Positions 22,164 to 33,955 of a DNA stretch of 64,000 nucleotides are shown piece after piece. The first letter of the stretch is position 1, and the number at the start of each line of letters is the position of its first letter. Under the pieces are notes generated by a model. That model did no database searches, had not been told where the DNA came from, and saw nothing but the letters and a program-made list of their open reading frames with translations. The DNA is taken from positions 28,721,146 to 28,785,145 of the forward strand of contig NW_020940358.1 of the NCBI RefSeq assembly GCF_900497805.2, read 5' to 3'. The translations under genes were made by a program, and so were the position numbers. The DNA is from Vombatus ursinus. Its lineage: Eukaryota > Chordata > Mammalia > Diprotodontia > Vombatidae.

Positions 22164-24393
22164 GCACTTTTGTATCTCGAGTCCCAGATATTCCACATAA
22201 TTGTCTTGTCCCTGAAAATATCTTCCCTTAGATGTTCTGAAAGTGATCTCATTCTCAGGGCAGTTCTGAAGGGGTCTCTTCTCAGTAGATCTGTTTCTCA
22301 GGTAAGGACACTTGCAGAATTACCTAGGAATTTCTGCTAAAATCTGTTAGTACCAAAACTTAATACATTTTGGTACAAATTCCTAAATTTGGTTTTTATA
22401 CCAAGTGCAATTTTATATGTCTTTCCTTCATCTAGTTTTGAGAACGTATTAACATTTGGAAAGCCAATCATATGTATGTATGCATGTATATACATACATA
22501 TATATATACATGTATGTATATATCTTAATTAAAATTAGATGACTTTTGTATCTTTGTCTTAATTCCCATATTATTCTGAAAGCCTGAAATATATTATATG
22601 ACTTTAAGAGCTCACATGAGGTATTATGATTTATTGCCAGGTTTCTATAACAAGTATAGAACTTAAACCAAAAGTTAAATATGGGTGCAAATAAGAGTCT
22701 TGCTATCTCTCTAAATTATGGATGGTGAAAAATTAAAATGTTTTATACTTTGATTATTTCTACATAATTAAGCTATTGTAGCTACTTTACAAAATCAACT
22801 AGTACTTTCTTATTAAGATGTGTAGTTTTATTCTGTTTGTACTATGTGACTATGAGGAAGTGGATGGCAGGCTCAGTAACTTTTCACTAAATCTTTCATG
22901 CTTGCATTCTATTATAATAGATGTTTCAGTGTTAGTCTATTAACAAATGTAGTATTACAAAAACTTTCACAGTTTACTTACCCTGATCATAAAAATTTGC
23001 TATAAAAGGGAAAAAAGCAGACATGGTTATGATGATATCAAGACTGTCCCCTCAAGGGCACAGACTGACCTGACACAAACCATAACAAGGGGAAAAAACT
23101 TCCCTAGCTCTCTTTTATTTCAGGGACGAGTGATATCTACTAATCAATCAGGTAGGAAGTGCCACATAATGCAATGGGTATAAACCAGGCTCACAATTAA
23201 CCAGGTGGGAAAATTTCCTATTCAGAAAGGAAATATCAGAATTGAGAAACAGAGTTAAGAGAATCCTATCTTTGCCTATGCAAGGTCATCCCCTCAACTT
23301 TTCCCTGATGCCAAACATCCACCTGTAGCAGTTCTCAGACTGCACTCCCTTTGGGAAACACATGGTATTCCCCTTGAATTGTGGACTATTTGCTTCATGA
23401 CAATTCAGATAGTGATACACAAAACCAAACCTCAGAACAATATTAAATTTCGGTCCCAAGAGATTTTACTACAAATAGCAAAATTTCACTTATCATAGCT
23501 TAAGCCTAGGTTATTGCTACTTTCTCTCATGTTTTAATAAATATAAGAACATTTTTTGATTCTTCATGTAAGAATAACTATATTCTTGAGTTTTGCACAT
23601 ATATGGTGAACACTAGTTCACAAAATAATGAATGGTTAGTTCAAAAATGTAACTTCATTAAATACTAATTATTTACAGATACACCCTAAGGATTTTACAA
23701 ATGAGCTTAGATAAAGCTTGCTATTTTAAGTAAACTTGTAATTTTCCCACTTTGTCTGGGAGCAGTCCAGAATTTCACAACATGCTGGCCACAGGACTGA
23801 TAAGATCTTATCCTGCCCTAATAGAAAGTTCCAAGGAACCTTACAGACAAGAATACCCTAAGAGGATTTTATTATTCTTTCAACAGTAATTTGTTATTAT
23901 TATTATTATTATTATTATCCAAATTTAAAGAAAAATATGCCCCATTAAATTTTGAACAATTTTCAAGCATTTTTATCACCTTATTTTAACAATTTGACCC
24001 ACAATCCACCAGCATCCAGATTAAAAGAGAAAGTTGCAGTATACCAGTGTTTCCACACATCAAGTTTCACAGAAAATTTAGAATATAACTCAGCCAAATG
24101 CATTTAGTATGGAATGAATACCTTATTCATTAGTTCTGGCATTCCACACTATTCATATCAAAACCCAATACAGAGTGATACAGTTTGGTTAATATTTAAT
24201 GTTTATATAATGTTTACCACATGCTCGGGTTTTTCTGGGGTTTTAATGCTTAATTTAAAGAGTTTTAGAACCCTGCCTTATCAGTTGTTACTTAAATTTC
24301 TTAAATGCGGCACCATAACAATTTGCTCATTTATATCACAGGGCTATCAGGTAGTAAGATTAATGTTTTTCCCTCTTTGAGGACACCAATCTT

Positions 24394-24957
24394 TTTTCTT
24401 TTTTTTTAATAATTTATTTTGATTTATCAACAATCACTTCCATATGCTTTTGAGTTTAAAATTTTTCTACCCCTTCCTTCCCACCACCCTTCCCAAGACG
24501 GCATGCAAGCTGATATAGGCTATACATATACATTCCTATTAAACTTATTTTCACATTAGTGATTTTGTAAGTAAAAATTAGAACCAATAGGAGGAACCAC
24601 CAGAAAGAGGAAACAAAACTCAACAGAAGAGGAAAAAAAACAGCAAATAGTATGCTTCGATCTGCATTCAAATTCCATAGTTCTTTCTTTGGATATGGAT
24701 AGCATTTTCCATCATGAGACCTTTGGAGATGTCTTAGATCCTTGTATTGCTGAGAAGGGTTAAGTTTATCAATATTAGTCATCGCATAACATGACTGTTA
24801 TTGTGTACAACGTTCTCCTGGTTCTGCTCACTTCACTCAGCATCAGACCATACAAGTATTTCCAGGTTTTTCTGAAGTCAGCCTGTTCACCATTTCTTAC
24901 AGCACAATAGTATTCCATTACATTCATATACCACAACTTGCTCAGCCATTCCCCAAT
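24394..24957 (-). mobile_element. 5'-truncated L1 with clean target duplication
   Basis: L1 3' UTR and ORF2 end in reverse, starting at a T-rich tail. A perfect 15-bp duplication, gaggacaccaatctt, lies at 24379-24393 and 24958-24972. It interrupts the retrovirus fossil. Confidence 0.95.
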
Positions 24958-25084
24958 GAGGACACCAATCTTAAAATGTCAAATGATAATGGAGTCAATG
25001 CCAATTTAGAAAAACACTTTTTAAGTGGCAGAGCACTACTAAAGAAATATTTTGTCCAATTTAATTTCTGTAAGGTGTGAATAT

Positions 25085-25200
25085 TGCATTGTTCACCCTC
25101 TGCACAAGCCAAGCACTGTGCTAAGCACTTTATGATTATATGGCCCTCTCAACAACTCTGGGAAGTAGGTGCTATTATTATTACCCCCTTTACAGATTAG
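25085..25200 (-). mobile_element. MIR 3' fragment
   Basis: 'actgtgctaagcactttatg' and 'gaagtaggtgctattattat' are the reverse MIR 3' half. Inserted in the retrovirus fossil. Confidence 0.75.
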
Positions 25201-25445
25201 CAAATGCAATTTGTATTAAATTCTGATTTGTTGCAATTTCCCTTATAGGAGAACACATCTCACCATAACTGAAATATAATTTAGTATCAGATCAAATTAA
25301 ATTTGGGTTTACAATCTCACATGGTAAGATTTAGAACCTCAATTTTTCCAAGGACCATTTATTGGTAACACTTTGAATTTCTTCTTTCAGTTAGTTCAAA
25401 ATCACTCAGTGAACCAAATAATTTTCCTTTGTTTTCTTAATCTAG

Positions 25446-26056
25446 CAGAGGTTCCAAAAGTGGGCAATACTGCCTCCTGGGAGACACTAGAATGATCCAG
25501 AGGGGCAGTAGTATCCTCGGGTGCAATTGGGGGCACGTTGAATAAAAATAAGGGGGGCAGTGGAAGCATAAGAAGAGAAGAAAATTTTTAAAAAACATTT
25601 GTACATGTTTCATTTGTTGTGTAACAGAGTTAAATTCATAGTGGTTACATTATTTTCCAAATAAACACACAAAATGAAAGTTATAACTGATCAGTGGTCA
25701 AGTCCACCAACAGGTCTTAACAAGCAAGTATTGGCAGACAAACATGTCGCACATTGTTGGGAAGTCCAACATGCATCTGCAGGAATATATGCATGTAATG
25801 ACTGGTTTACAATACAATACTATACAGTTACATGACACAATATTGCATCATCAAAATTTCAATGCAGGAAAAGAAAACACAAATTTACAATAAATTTTTA
25901 AGTTTAAGATGCATCATTTAAAAATATTATATTTTTCTGAAATGACACAATTTTTTAAAAAAACTATTAAAGGGTTAAAGAAAGTAGATTTTCAGGGGGC
26001 ACTGAGTAATTTTGTAGAAAAGGGGGCATTAGGCCAAATAAGTTTGGGAACCTCTG
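25446..26056. mobile_element. hAT-like non-autonomous DNA transposon
   Basis: Terminal inverted repeats: left cagaggttccaaaagtg, right aagtttgggaacctctg (10 bp exact, then similar). Direct flanks atctag at 25440-25445 and 26057-26062. There is no transposase frame, and the inside is AT-rich. hAT elements usually make 8-bp duplications, so the 6-bp match leaves the superfamily tentative. A partial second copy lies in the duplication at 27853. Confidence 0.75.
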
Positions 26057-26950
26057 ATCTAGCCCCTTCTGATTGTTTAAGAGTGTGGATAAAGTGCATG
26101 TCTTATCTTTTCCTTCAGGCATCTATTTTTCTCTGCAGTTTGAACCCCAGGAAATTCTCAGTCTCACATTTCCATCTCTCTGCCTTGGTTCTTGGGAGGC
26201 CTTAAAGGTTGGGACCTGTCCTTTCAAGGACATAGTGTTAGCATGTTTTATGCTGAAAATTTTCATTCTTTGATTTTCTTAAATCTCCCTTTTCAAAACT
26301 CAAACTCCCTTTATGTCTAAACCTTCTATTCATAGTCTGTGCAGACTACAGCTTTCTTAAACTTCCTCCTCATTACTTCTTATCCTTACTTGCTTAAATT
26401 TTAACACCTTCGCAAAATGCACCTGTATTCTGATCTGATATTTCTCTTAGTTTCTCCTATTTGTTTAATTCCTCTAGTCTTTATTTCGTATTCCCATTCC
26501 ACACTTTCCATAGCATTAATCTTCATTCTACTGATTTTTTCTTTACAATTTAGCATAAGTTTTTATTACACAACACCAATTAATTTTAATACCGTCACTT
26601 TTGGGGTTTATAAAGGCTTTCAAATACATAGTTCATTCCAATTTCTTTGGGTAACTTTGTTTCTAGTTTACCAGTAAAGTTATATTATTCACAGTACTTA
26701 ATTGTTTAGGCAGATGCAAACACTATTCCAAATTAAATTTTATTTACTTATTTAAATTATTCTCTGGTTTAAATAAGTTTCTCTCTTTTTACTTTGGAAC
26801 TTCACCAATACTACTTTCGGTTCCTCTTTTGATCTCTTCTAAAACAAAACTGCAACTCATGTACTTGAGAATGTCAATTCTTTATCAGTGAAATCATCTT
26901 GATCCTTTGCACAGAAACATTTACAGAGTTTTTTCCCCTTAAGACATATT
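25709..26950. repeat. Source block of a gapped internal duplication
   Basis: 25709-26005 and 26609-26950 recur almost unchanged at 27853-28493, without the 26006-26608 sequence between them. The block begins inside the hAT-like element and runs into retroviral sequence. Confidence 0.9.
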
Positions 26951-27132
26951 CATTAAGATATTTCAACATTTATAAAATTTGGAAATTTACAGTAGAGGAT
27001 TTAGATTTTTGTCACAAATTTAGTTTTTAATTTGTAATGTTATAAAATTCTACAAATTGGGAACAAAGGTTCCCTTCTTTCTTGTGTGACTCTGTTGTTT
27101 GCCCTTCCAATTTGGCCACAGTTAGAAAGGGA

Positions 27133-27217
27133 GAGGGACAGAGAGAGAGAGAAAGAGGTAGAGACAGAGACAGAGACAGACAGAGACGGAGAGAGAGAGA
27201 CAGAGAGAGAGACAGAG
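27133..27217. repeat. (GAGACA)n-type simple repeat
   Basis: GA/CA-rich tandem units (agagacagagacagagacag) inside the retrovirus fossil. Confidence 0.9.
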
Positions 27218-27504
27218 CTCAGAGGCTTGCCTTGTTGTTGTTTTTTTAGTTTTAAAAGGCTTTAAAGGCCTCTCAAAAAAAAATACACTCTTCTTCTTTT
27301 GGTTGATCAGGCCACAGGAAGAAGTTAACACAGACAATATGAGAAGACAGACACATAGAAGTACAGTACTTCCTGTCAAAGTTTTCCCTGCAAGGTTTAA
27401 TTTAAAAAATCAGTATGTACAATTTTAAACTGTAAATTTTCCCTGGGTCATCCTAGGACTTTTTCTATATTTTTTAAAAACTGTGCATCTTGCCTTTTCT
27501 TAGA

Positions 27505-27546
27505 GCATGTCTTAGCTAGATGAGCCTCTTTGTTACAATAGAGACA
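27505..27546 (-). other. Retroviral gag-type CCHC zinc-knuckle remnant
   Basis: On the minus strand the codons give CLYCNKEAHLAKTC, a C-x2-C-x4-H-x4-C knuckle as in retroviral nucleocapsid. It is part of the broken retrovirus at 21363-30180 and places the gag end near here. Confidence 0.85.
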
Positions 27547-27852
27547 AACTTGTGACTCTTGATTTCCTCAATATGCAATAACCAAAAGTGCCAAATTTAG
27601 GCCAGAACAATTTATCAGCTGCATCCCTTGCAGTTTTAGACCAAATTTCACATAATTTAACTGCATGCATTTTTTTTGTCATCCCTGATTAAATAAGGAG
27701 TTTCCCTGAATTCCAGGATATAAGTAGCTTTTCTAAGTTCCCCTTAGAATACTGCTACTAGGGCCCATTGATTCTGTGAGGCATCTCTCACTAGAACTCT
27801 CCTGTCCCTTTTTAGAAATCTCCCAAGGGATCTCTCTCTTGAGTAGAAACTC

Positions 27853-28493
27853 AACAGGTCTTAACAAGCAAGTATTGGCAGACAAACGTGTTGCACATTG
27901 TTGGGAAGTCCAACATGCATCTGCAGGAATATATGCATGTAATGACTGGTTTACAATATGATACTATACAGTTACATGACACAATATTGCATCATCAAAA
28001 TTTCAATGCAGGAAAAAAACACAAATTTACAATAAATTTTTAAGTTTAAGATGCATCATTTAAAAATATTATATTTTTCTGAAATGACACAAATTTTTTT
28101 AAAAAAACTATTAAAGGGTTAAAGAAAGTAGATTTTCAGGGGGCACTGAGTATAAAGGCTTTCAAATACATAGTTCATTCCAATTTCTTTGGGTGACTTT
28201 GTTTCTAGTTTACCAGTAAAGTTATATTATTCACAGTACTTAATTGTTTAGGCAGATGCAAACATTATTCCAAATTAAATTTTATTTACTTATTTAAATT
28301 ATTCTCTGGTTTAAATAAGTTTCTCTCTTTTTACTTTGGAACTTCACCAATACTACTTTCGGTTCCTCTTTTGATCTCTTCTAAAACAAAACTGCAACTC
28401 ATGTACTTGAGAATGTCAATTCTTTATCAGTGAAATCATCTTGATCCTTTGCACAGAAACATTTACAGAGTTTTTTTCCCCTTAAGACATATT
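27853..28493. repeat. Second copy of the gapped duplication
   Basis: Starts caacaggtcttaacaagcaa as at 25709. It runs to gggggcactgag, then jumps to tataaaggctttcaaataca, which in the source lies about 600 bp further on. Ends at aagacatatt. By eye the two copies differ at only a few per cent of positions. Confidence 0.9.
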
Positions 28494-28637
28494 GTCTTAT
28501 AGAGGGGCTTCAGAGTTCGCCACTGGGTTGTTCCTTGAGAAATCCTCATTGGGAGCTCAGGAATTCTTCAAGGGAAATTCCTACAGGAGTTCAGCACAAG
28601 GCAGGAACAGCACAAAGGCAAATCAGTTCAGGTGTAT

Positions 28638-28679
<42 letters not shown>
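28638..28679. repeat. (CA)n microsatellite
   Basis: About 20 CA units at the tail end of the minus-strand L1 that follows. Confidence 0.96.
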
Positions 28680-28681
<2 letters not shown>

Positions 28682-28689
28682 TTTTTTTC

Positions 28690-29100
28690 AATAACACATA
28701 AAAACAATTTTTAACATTTATTTTAAAATTTTTTAAGCTACAAATTCTCTCCTTCCTTCCCCTCTCTCCCTCTTTGAGAAGGCAAGAAATTTGATATAGA
28801 TTATACATGTGCAGTCATGCAAAACATATTTCCATATTAGCCATGTTGTGAAGACCAAAAAAGAAAGAAAGGAAAAAAGGAAGTAAAAGAAAGAACTTTT
28901 TTTTAAAAAAATGAATGCTTCAATCTGCATTCAGACTCCATCAATTCTTTCTCTGGAAGTAGATAACATTTCTCATCATAAGTCTTGGATCATTGTATTG
29001 CTGAGAATGGCTAAGTTATTCACAGTTAATTATTATACAATATTGCTGTTACTTTGTACAATGTTCTCCTGGTTCTGTTAATTTCACTTTGTATCAGTTC
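28690..29100 (-). mobile_element. 5'-truncated L1, 3' end
   Basis: Reverse L1 3' UTR ('gatatagattatacatgtgc', 'catattagccatgttgtgaa') and the start of the ORF2 end ('gtacaatgttctcctggttc'). Inserted in the retrovirus fossil. Confidence 0.85.
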
Positions 29101-29671
29101 AAAGAAATCTCAATGTATGAAAATGATCTCAAATTACAGTGTCTTTTGAATTCAATTAAAGGGGGAAGTTACAGTTTTTTTCTTTAAGTCTCATTTCTTC
29201 TTTGGAAGATTTATTTTCCTTTTTTTTGGAAATATAATCATTAATTCATAGAGTCCAATGTCAAGGCCTTGTTTTCAGTTTCTCTGTCTAAGTACCTCAG
29301 GGATTTTCCCACTTGTAGAAGAGATCGTTCTGTCTGCGATAGAGTTTTTCTTAATTGCTGGAGAAATGAATTTCCTACTTCCCTGTGCAGGAGAAACTGC
29401 TCTATCTTCAATAGAGAGTCTTCTATAAGTTGAAGAGATTGTTCTACCTGTGACAAGAATCTCATTTCCTGCTGATGAGATTCTCCCATTTAGAAGTTTA
29501 TCTTGGCTCAAAAAAATTTGAATCAAAGTCAAGGGGAAGTCTGACCTCTGGAGCAGTCCTTCTTGGAGAAGTCCCTCGGTGAAAAATCTTAACAGAGTAA
29601 AACGGTTTCTCAGAAAGGGCTGTCTTGTGGGCTGGGGTCCAGTCTTTCAGCCACCTGCCTGGCTTGCCAAT

Positions 29672-30180
29672 TGTTGTGATTGAAATCTGCAATAAAGATA
29701 AACTGAGGCAATAAATAATAAAACGTGATCAATTTATTAGCAAAGCTAGGCCCCTCAGTAGCCAAGGACACACCCTGAGGGCTTACAGAGCATCTTTATA
29801 GTTATTAATGAGGAACATAGCAAATTTACATAATCTGGGGCAACATGGATGTTGCTTCTTATTGATTGGCTGATCAATCAGAACAGAGAAATTGAGGTTG
29901 GAACAGAGAAGTTATGGTCTGGAACATTTGGGCATAGGGAAACTGTGATTGGAATAAGGAACCTTGTAGCTGTAACATTCCAGTTTGCCCAGAATATTCT
30001 GCCCACAAGTCCCCCATCTCAACCTTATGGTGAGCGCATTCAGGGAATAGAGAGCTCCGTGGTTTGTGTTCCCAAGTTTACCAGAATGCATATGATTTGC
30101 AAGAAGCTTGGCACAAAATGGAGGACAGTCATTGATTTGGTTCACAAGATGGAGTCCAATTATAATTTTGCACTCCAACA
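29672..30180 (-). mobile_element. Retroviral LTR (minus strand), 5' LTR of the fossil
   Basis: 509 bp bounded by TGTTG and CAACA inverted ends (minus sense). An AATAAA lies in the downstream part, and the end region ('gataaactgaggcaataaat' on plus) is shared with the LTRs at 32576-33837 and 60475. A possible primer-binding start, TGG, lies 2 bp inside, but it does not match a tRNA I can name. Fossil. Confidence 0.85.
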
Positions 30181-30189
30181 ACTGTGAGG

Positions 30190-30370
30190 CAGTGGTATAG
30201 TGAAAAGAGTATGAGAAATGGAGTTAGAGTTCTGCCTCCTACCAGTCATTTCCTCCACCTGGTCTCAGTTTCTTCATTTGTAAAACAATGGGGTTGGACC
30301 AGACAACCTCCAAGATCTTTTTCAGTTTTAAATCTATGATCCTAGGATCCTAGAATCCTGAAATCCCCAA
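30190..30370 (+). mobile_element. MIR-family SINE
   Basis: 'ggcagtggtatagtgaaaag', 'ctggtctcagtttcttcatt', 'gttggaccagacaacctcca', 'ttttaaatctatgatcc'. A long marsupial MIR variant with the same end as the SINE at 43030. From 30371 to 30777 nothing is recognised. Confidence 0.78.
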
Positions 30371-30777
30371 GGAATAAAAATTGCAGGTCACCCAAAAGGC
30401 AGTGGAGACATGCATAGTAGGCATAAATCTGCTATAGCATATTAGCAATGATAAGTCATGTTTTTAGAAGAGATTATCAAAATGATATATGACTAGAAAA
30501 GGAGGGAGGCTGGTCTTGTAGCAAGTGTTAAGGATAATTGATGGAGAGACTTCAAGGCACACTGGTACCTTTTAATTATCAAGAGACCTAGAAAAAGATT
30601 CCCCACAATTTGGGTAGATCCCTCTGTGGAGGATTTATGGGAAGACATGGATAAGAGGTGCAGAGGATGACTTGCAATCTATATCTTTGGAGGGAGTACC
30701 TGCACCAGTGAGGTCACAGACCCAATGAAGGATTCATTCTCTCCCTCTTGAATTATGTGGTATTACTCTGCTTATAC

Positions 30778-30966
30778 CAGGGGCTCTTAACCATTTTTTG
30801 TGTCATGGAGCCCTTTGGTAGTCTGGGAAAGTCCTTCTCAGAAGAATGTTTTTAAGTATATGAAATAAGATACATAGGAAACCAATTCTATTGAAATAAA
30901 TATGTAATTTTTTCCCATTCAAGCACACCCCTGAAATCTATCCATGGATCAGGTTAAAAACCCTTG
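30778..30966 (-). mobile_element. Small ancient DNA transposon with inverted ends
   Basis: 189 bp with ends caggggctcttaacc and ggttaaaaacccttg (inverted repeats). The inside ('ttttttgtgtcatggagccc', 'agaatgtttttaagtatatg') is the reverse of the sequence at 37173-37291 plus 41531 onward. So it is a dispersed, widely conserved type of non-autonomous element. I do not name the family. Confidence 0.7.
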
Positions 30967-31019
30967 GCACACACTTCATATTTCCTTACTTCTGCACATG
31001 TTGAATCACCCCAGTAGAA

Positions 31020-31265
31020 TTATGTAGGATGTACTGGTAACTACTTAACAACCAGCTTTAACCATCCCCCAAATTCCCATGACACACTTTTAAGTTTAAT
31101 CTATGTTAGTAGCATTTTCTCAATCATTTTTTAAAGTCCAGACAAACAACAAAACAATAAAGCAAGTCCTGATTTGTAATGTCTGTGAATTTTTAAGGTG
31201 GAAATGCTCACACTGAAAATTTAATAACCAGCTTTCTCAAGCCAATTTGAGTTGACTTCAGTATA
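31020..31265 (+). repeat. Unclassified dispersed repeat, copy 1
   Basis: Shares with 50095-50345, in the same order: taacaaccagctt, 'catgacacac', aagtttaatct, 'acaataaa.caagtcc.gatttgtaat' (split here by differences) and tta.taa.cagct near the end. Each copy has the AACAACCAGCT-like string at both ends as direct repeats. Confidence 0.65.
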
Positions 31266-31269
31266 CCCT

Positions 31270-31480
31270 TGACTGTAAGTTCCTTTAGGGCAGACATTAT
31301 TTTTAACACTTGTATCCCCTTATTGCATTGAACACCTGATATGTGCCAGGCATTGTGAGGTATACAAAGAGGTAAGAGTCTGCCCTCAAGAAATATACTC
31401 TCTAGGAGGTAATATTTAAGAAACACAAGAAAGAAAATTAAGTCAGATCTATGGGTAGGAGAAGAGTTTATAAACAAACA
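31270..31480. mobile_element. L2 LINE 3'-end fragments
   Basis: 'ctgtaagttcctttagggca' on plus, then 'atgtgccaggcattgtgagg' and 'tgccctcaagaaatatactc' like antisense L2. Two old pieces appear to meet here. Confidence 0.5.
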
Positions 31481-31519
31481 AGGGTTAGAGAGGGTCACAG
31501 AAGGTAAAATGGACAGTAT

Positions 31520-32530
31520 TGATTATAAAAAATTTAAATGTTTTTGACACAAAAACCCAATGTAGCTAAAATTAGAAAAGAAGAAGTTAATGGGAAAAAT
31601 CTTTGCAGTAAGTTTCTCTGATAAAAATCTTATTACTAAGACATATAGAGAATTGATTTAAATTTATAAGAGTAAGAGCCATTCCCCAACTGACAAATTG
31701 GTCAAAGGATTTAAATAAGCAGTTTTCAGAGCAAGATATCTGAGCTATCGAAAGTCATATGTTTAGAATGCTCTAAATCACTATTAATTAGAGAAATGGA
31801 AATTAAAACAGTTCTGAAGTATCACTTCACCACTTCACACCCATTGTATTGGAAAATGACAAATGCTGAAAGGGCTGTGGGAAAACAGGTGTATTAATCC
31901 ACTGTTGGTGGAGCTATGAACTGGTCTAGTAATGGTCTAGCCACTTGAAACTACGTCCAAAAAGGTCCTAAACTATGCATACCCTCCAAACTAACATTAT
32001 CACTATTATTAGATTTATATTCCAAAGAGATCAAAGAAAGAGAAAAGAACTCATGTACAAAAATACTTATAGTAACTCTTTTCATAGTGGTAAAGAACTG
32101 GAAACAGGGGATACCCACCAATTAGGGAATGGCTAAACAAAAGTATAGTATATTAATATGATGGAATTAATATAGAGTGGAATGAGCAAAACCAAAAGAA
32201 CAATTTATACAACAACAACAATAATGTTACAAAAAACAACCAACTTTAAAAGATTTAAGAACTCTGATTAACAAAATGACTAACCACAATTTCATGGGAT
32301 TCATGATGAAACCTCTTACCCACCTCTGTCAGGAGGCAAATTAAGCAGGCAGATTAAGACATATATTTTTTGGACATGACCAAAGGAGGAATTTTTTTTT
32401 TTGCCTAATTACATATATTTGTTACAAGGGTTTTGTTTTTCTTTCTTTTTCCAATCATGGGGTGGAGAGAAGTAGGAGGAAAAGAAGGATGTTGGTTAAT
32501 TGAAAAAAGTAAAATTTGCCAAAGAAAAAT
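31520..32530 (+). mobile_element. L1 ORF2 C-terminal region to 3' end, old copy
   Basis: Contains 'gcagtaagtttctctgataa', 'ggaaattaaaacagttctga', 'ggaatggctaaacaaaagta' and a degenerate 3' UTR. Unlike the copies at 826 and 37292, it continues upstream into ordinary ORF2 sequence ('gaaaagaagaagttaatggg'), which marks where those two were joined to their spacer. Strongly diverged. Confidence 0.8.
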
Positions 32531-32540
32531 TATAGAGATA

Positions 32541-32575
32541 GTGCCAGGTGGTACAATGGAATGGGCTCTGGGTTT
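32541..32575 (+). mobile_element. Split MIR-family SINE, head piece
   Basis: 'gtgccaggtggtacaatgga' then 'gggctctgggttt'. The SINE continues at 33838 after the LTR insertion, and at 36677 after the half-L1. Confidence 0.65.
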
Positions 32576-33837
32576 TGTCATAATTGAAATCTGCCATATA
32601 GAGAAACTGAGGCAATAAAGTTTATAGTACATTCTATTTATTAGCAAGGCTATCAATTGCCAATAAGTGAGGTCCAAGGTTCCTCAGTAACCAAGGACTT
32701 CATGGAGAGTTTATAGAGCATTCTTATAGTCATTAAAGAGGAATTGAGGCAAATTACAAAATCTTGAGTAACATAAATGTTGATTTAGCATAGAGGGTAC
32801 TAACCACAAATTGTATCAGTTTGACACAAAGTGAACTAACATATCCTGAGGCATTTTGAACAAGGATAAGAATAGGGAAATCATGTTTGGAAATGGCTTA
32901 GAAACAGTCAACCTATTTCTGGAAATGAGGAACTGAAAAATAGTATAATCTCTCAGTGGTAAATTCCTTTTCCCTGATTGGCTGGACATAACAAAAAGCT
33001 TACTGATTTTAATAAGCTATTGACAACGTCAATATCTTAGTTTAGCATCATGTGGAAAGTTTACAATTTTCCATGAGTCCAAATGAGGAATTAACTGTTA
33101 CATTTGAAAATTAAGATAAACTGAGGCACAAAGTTTTGAGGATTATCAGTATATTAGTAGAGCATGAATTTACTAACAACATGGGTTAGTGGATATCTTT
33201 ATAATGCCAGAGATACCTAATGACGGATGACAAGGTATTTTATAGCAATCACAAGGTGACAAAGCAAAATTTCGAGCTATATAAATGTATCTCCTCTTGA
33301 TTGGCTATCTATGACATAGTCAGAGTTGAGATTACATTATTTGGACCTTTCTGAAACCCCCTTAACCACATCCAAGACACGTGATTTGAGTCACAAGACA
33401 AAGGTTCTCAGGTGATGGGAGTTGAGATCTGATCTTTTAGGTTAATCAAATTTCTCTGGAAAGTGGGTGATAGGTGGGGTTGCAAGGGTGGAAATACAAA
33501 TTACAATAGAAGAATTGTGAGACAAGTGACCTGAGGTTACCTGAGTAAAACTTACAGCAAAGGGGAATATTAAATCTAGCTTGACTAAGCTTTAAAAATA
33601 AAAGTAGAATCAATTTTCAATTTTATAACTCACATAAAAAAAGGAAATTTTGACTCACACAGAAAAGGGCAAGTCTTACAAAACAAGGGACTTAGACACA
33701 CAAGAGTGAAGAAGTTAAACTCTAACAAATTACTAATATAAACTAGTCTAATTAAGTTTAATAATTCATAGCAGGCCTTAGCTAAAAATCAAGTCTGAGT
33801 ATATAAATTGAATACAATTCTCAAGATACATTTCTCA
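32576..33837 (-). mobile_element. Pair of related retroviral LTRs, fossil
   Basis: Two adjoining minus-strand LTR units of the family seen at 29672. Each has a CCTCAGTTTATCTT-like end (plus: 'gagaaactgaggcaataaag' at 32598, 'taagataaactgaggcacaa' at 33107). The unit junction is near 33090. A 4-bp direct repeat, gttt, at 32572-32575 and 33838-33841 bounds the whole, and the host SINE resumes at once. No internal genes remain between them. Confidence 0.7.
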
Positions 33838-33955
33838 GTTTGGAGTAAAAAAAAGTCAAAAGTTGGGTTTGAAGCTCAACTTTCTTATTCCCAGGATGAA
33901 TTTGGGCAAGCAATTTTAGTTCTCTGGGCCTCAGTTTTCTCATTTATAAAATGAA
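33838..33955 (+). mobile_element. Split MIR-family SINE, middle piece
   Basis: 'gtttggagtaaaaaaaagtc', 'gggcctcagttttctcattt' and 'ataaaatgaa'. Together with 32541-32575 and 36677-36735 it forms one SINE. Confidence 0.7.

Larger units (their letters stand above)
21363..29671 (-). mobile_element. Fossil endogenous retrovirus, internal region
   Basis: A long AT-rich block downstream (minus sense) of the LTR at 29672-30180. A gag-type zinc knuckle is seen near 27.5 kb. The part at about 24.1-25.4 kb is homologous to the plus-strand retrovirus fossil near 57.8-58.4 kb. It carries insertions of a SINE (22021), L1s (24394, 28690), a MIR (25085) and a hAT-like transposon (25446), plus an internal duplication. 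I could not identify a 3' LTR, so the left edge is uncertain. It is badly broken, with many lesions. Class is not certain. Confidence 0.65.

Noticed and set aside
23030-23420. Possible additional LTR (minus strand) with an AATAAA and a GT-rich end
   Set aside because: I could not find matching ends or a partner copy, and it lies within the retrovirus internal block; left unassigned.
29650-29671. Primer-binding site next to the LTR
   Set aside because: It begins TGG as expected, but the following bases lack the T-loop complement of any tRNA I recognise.
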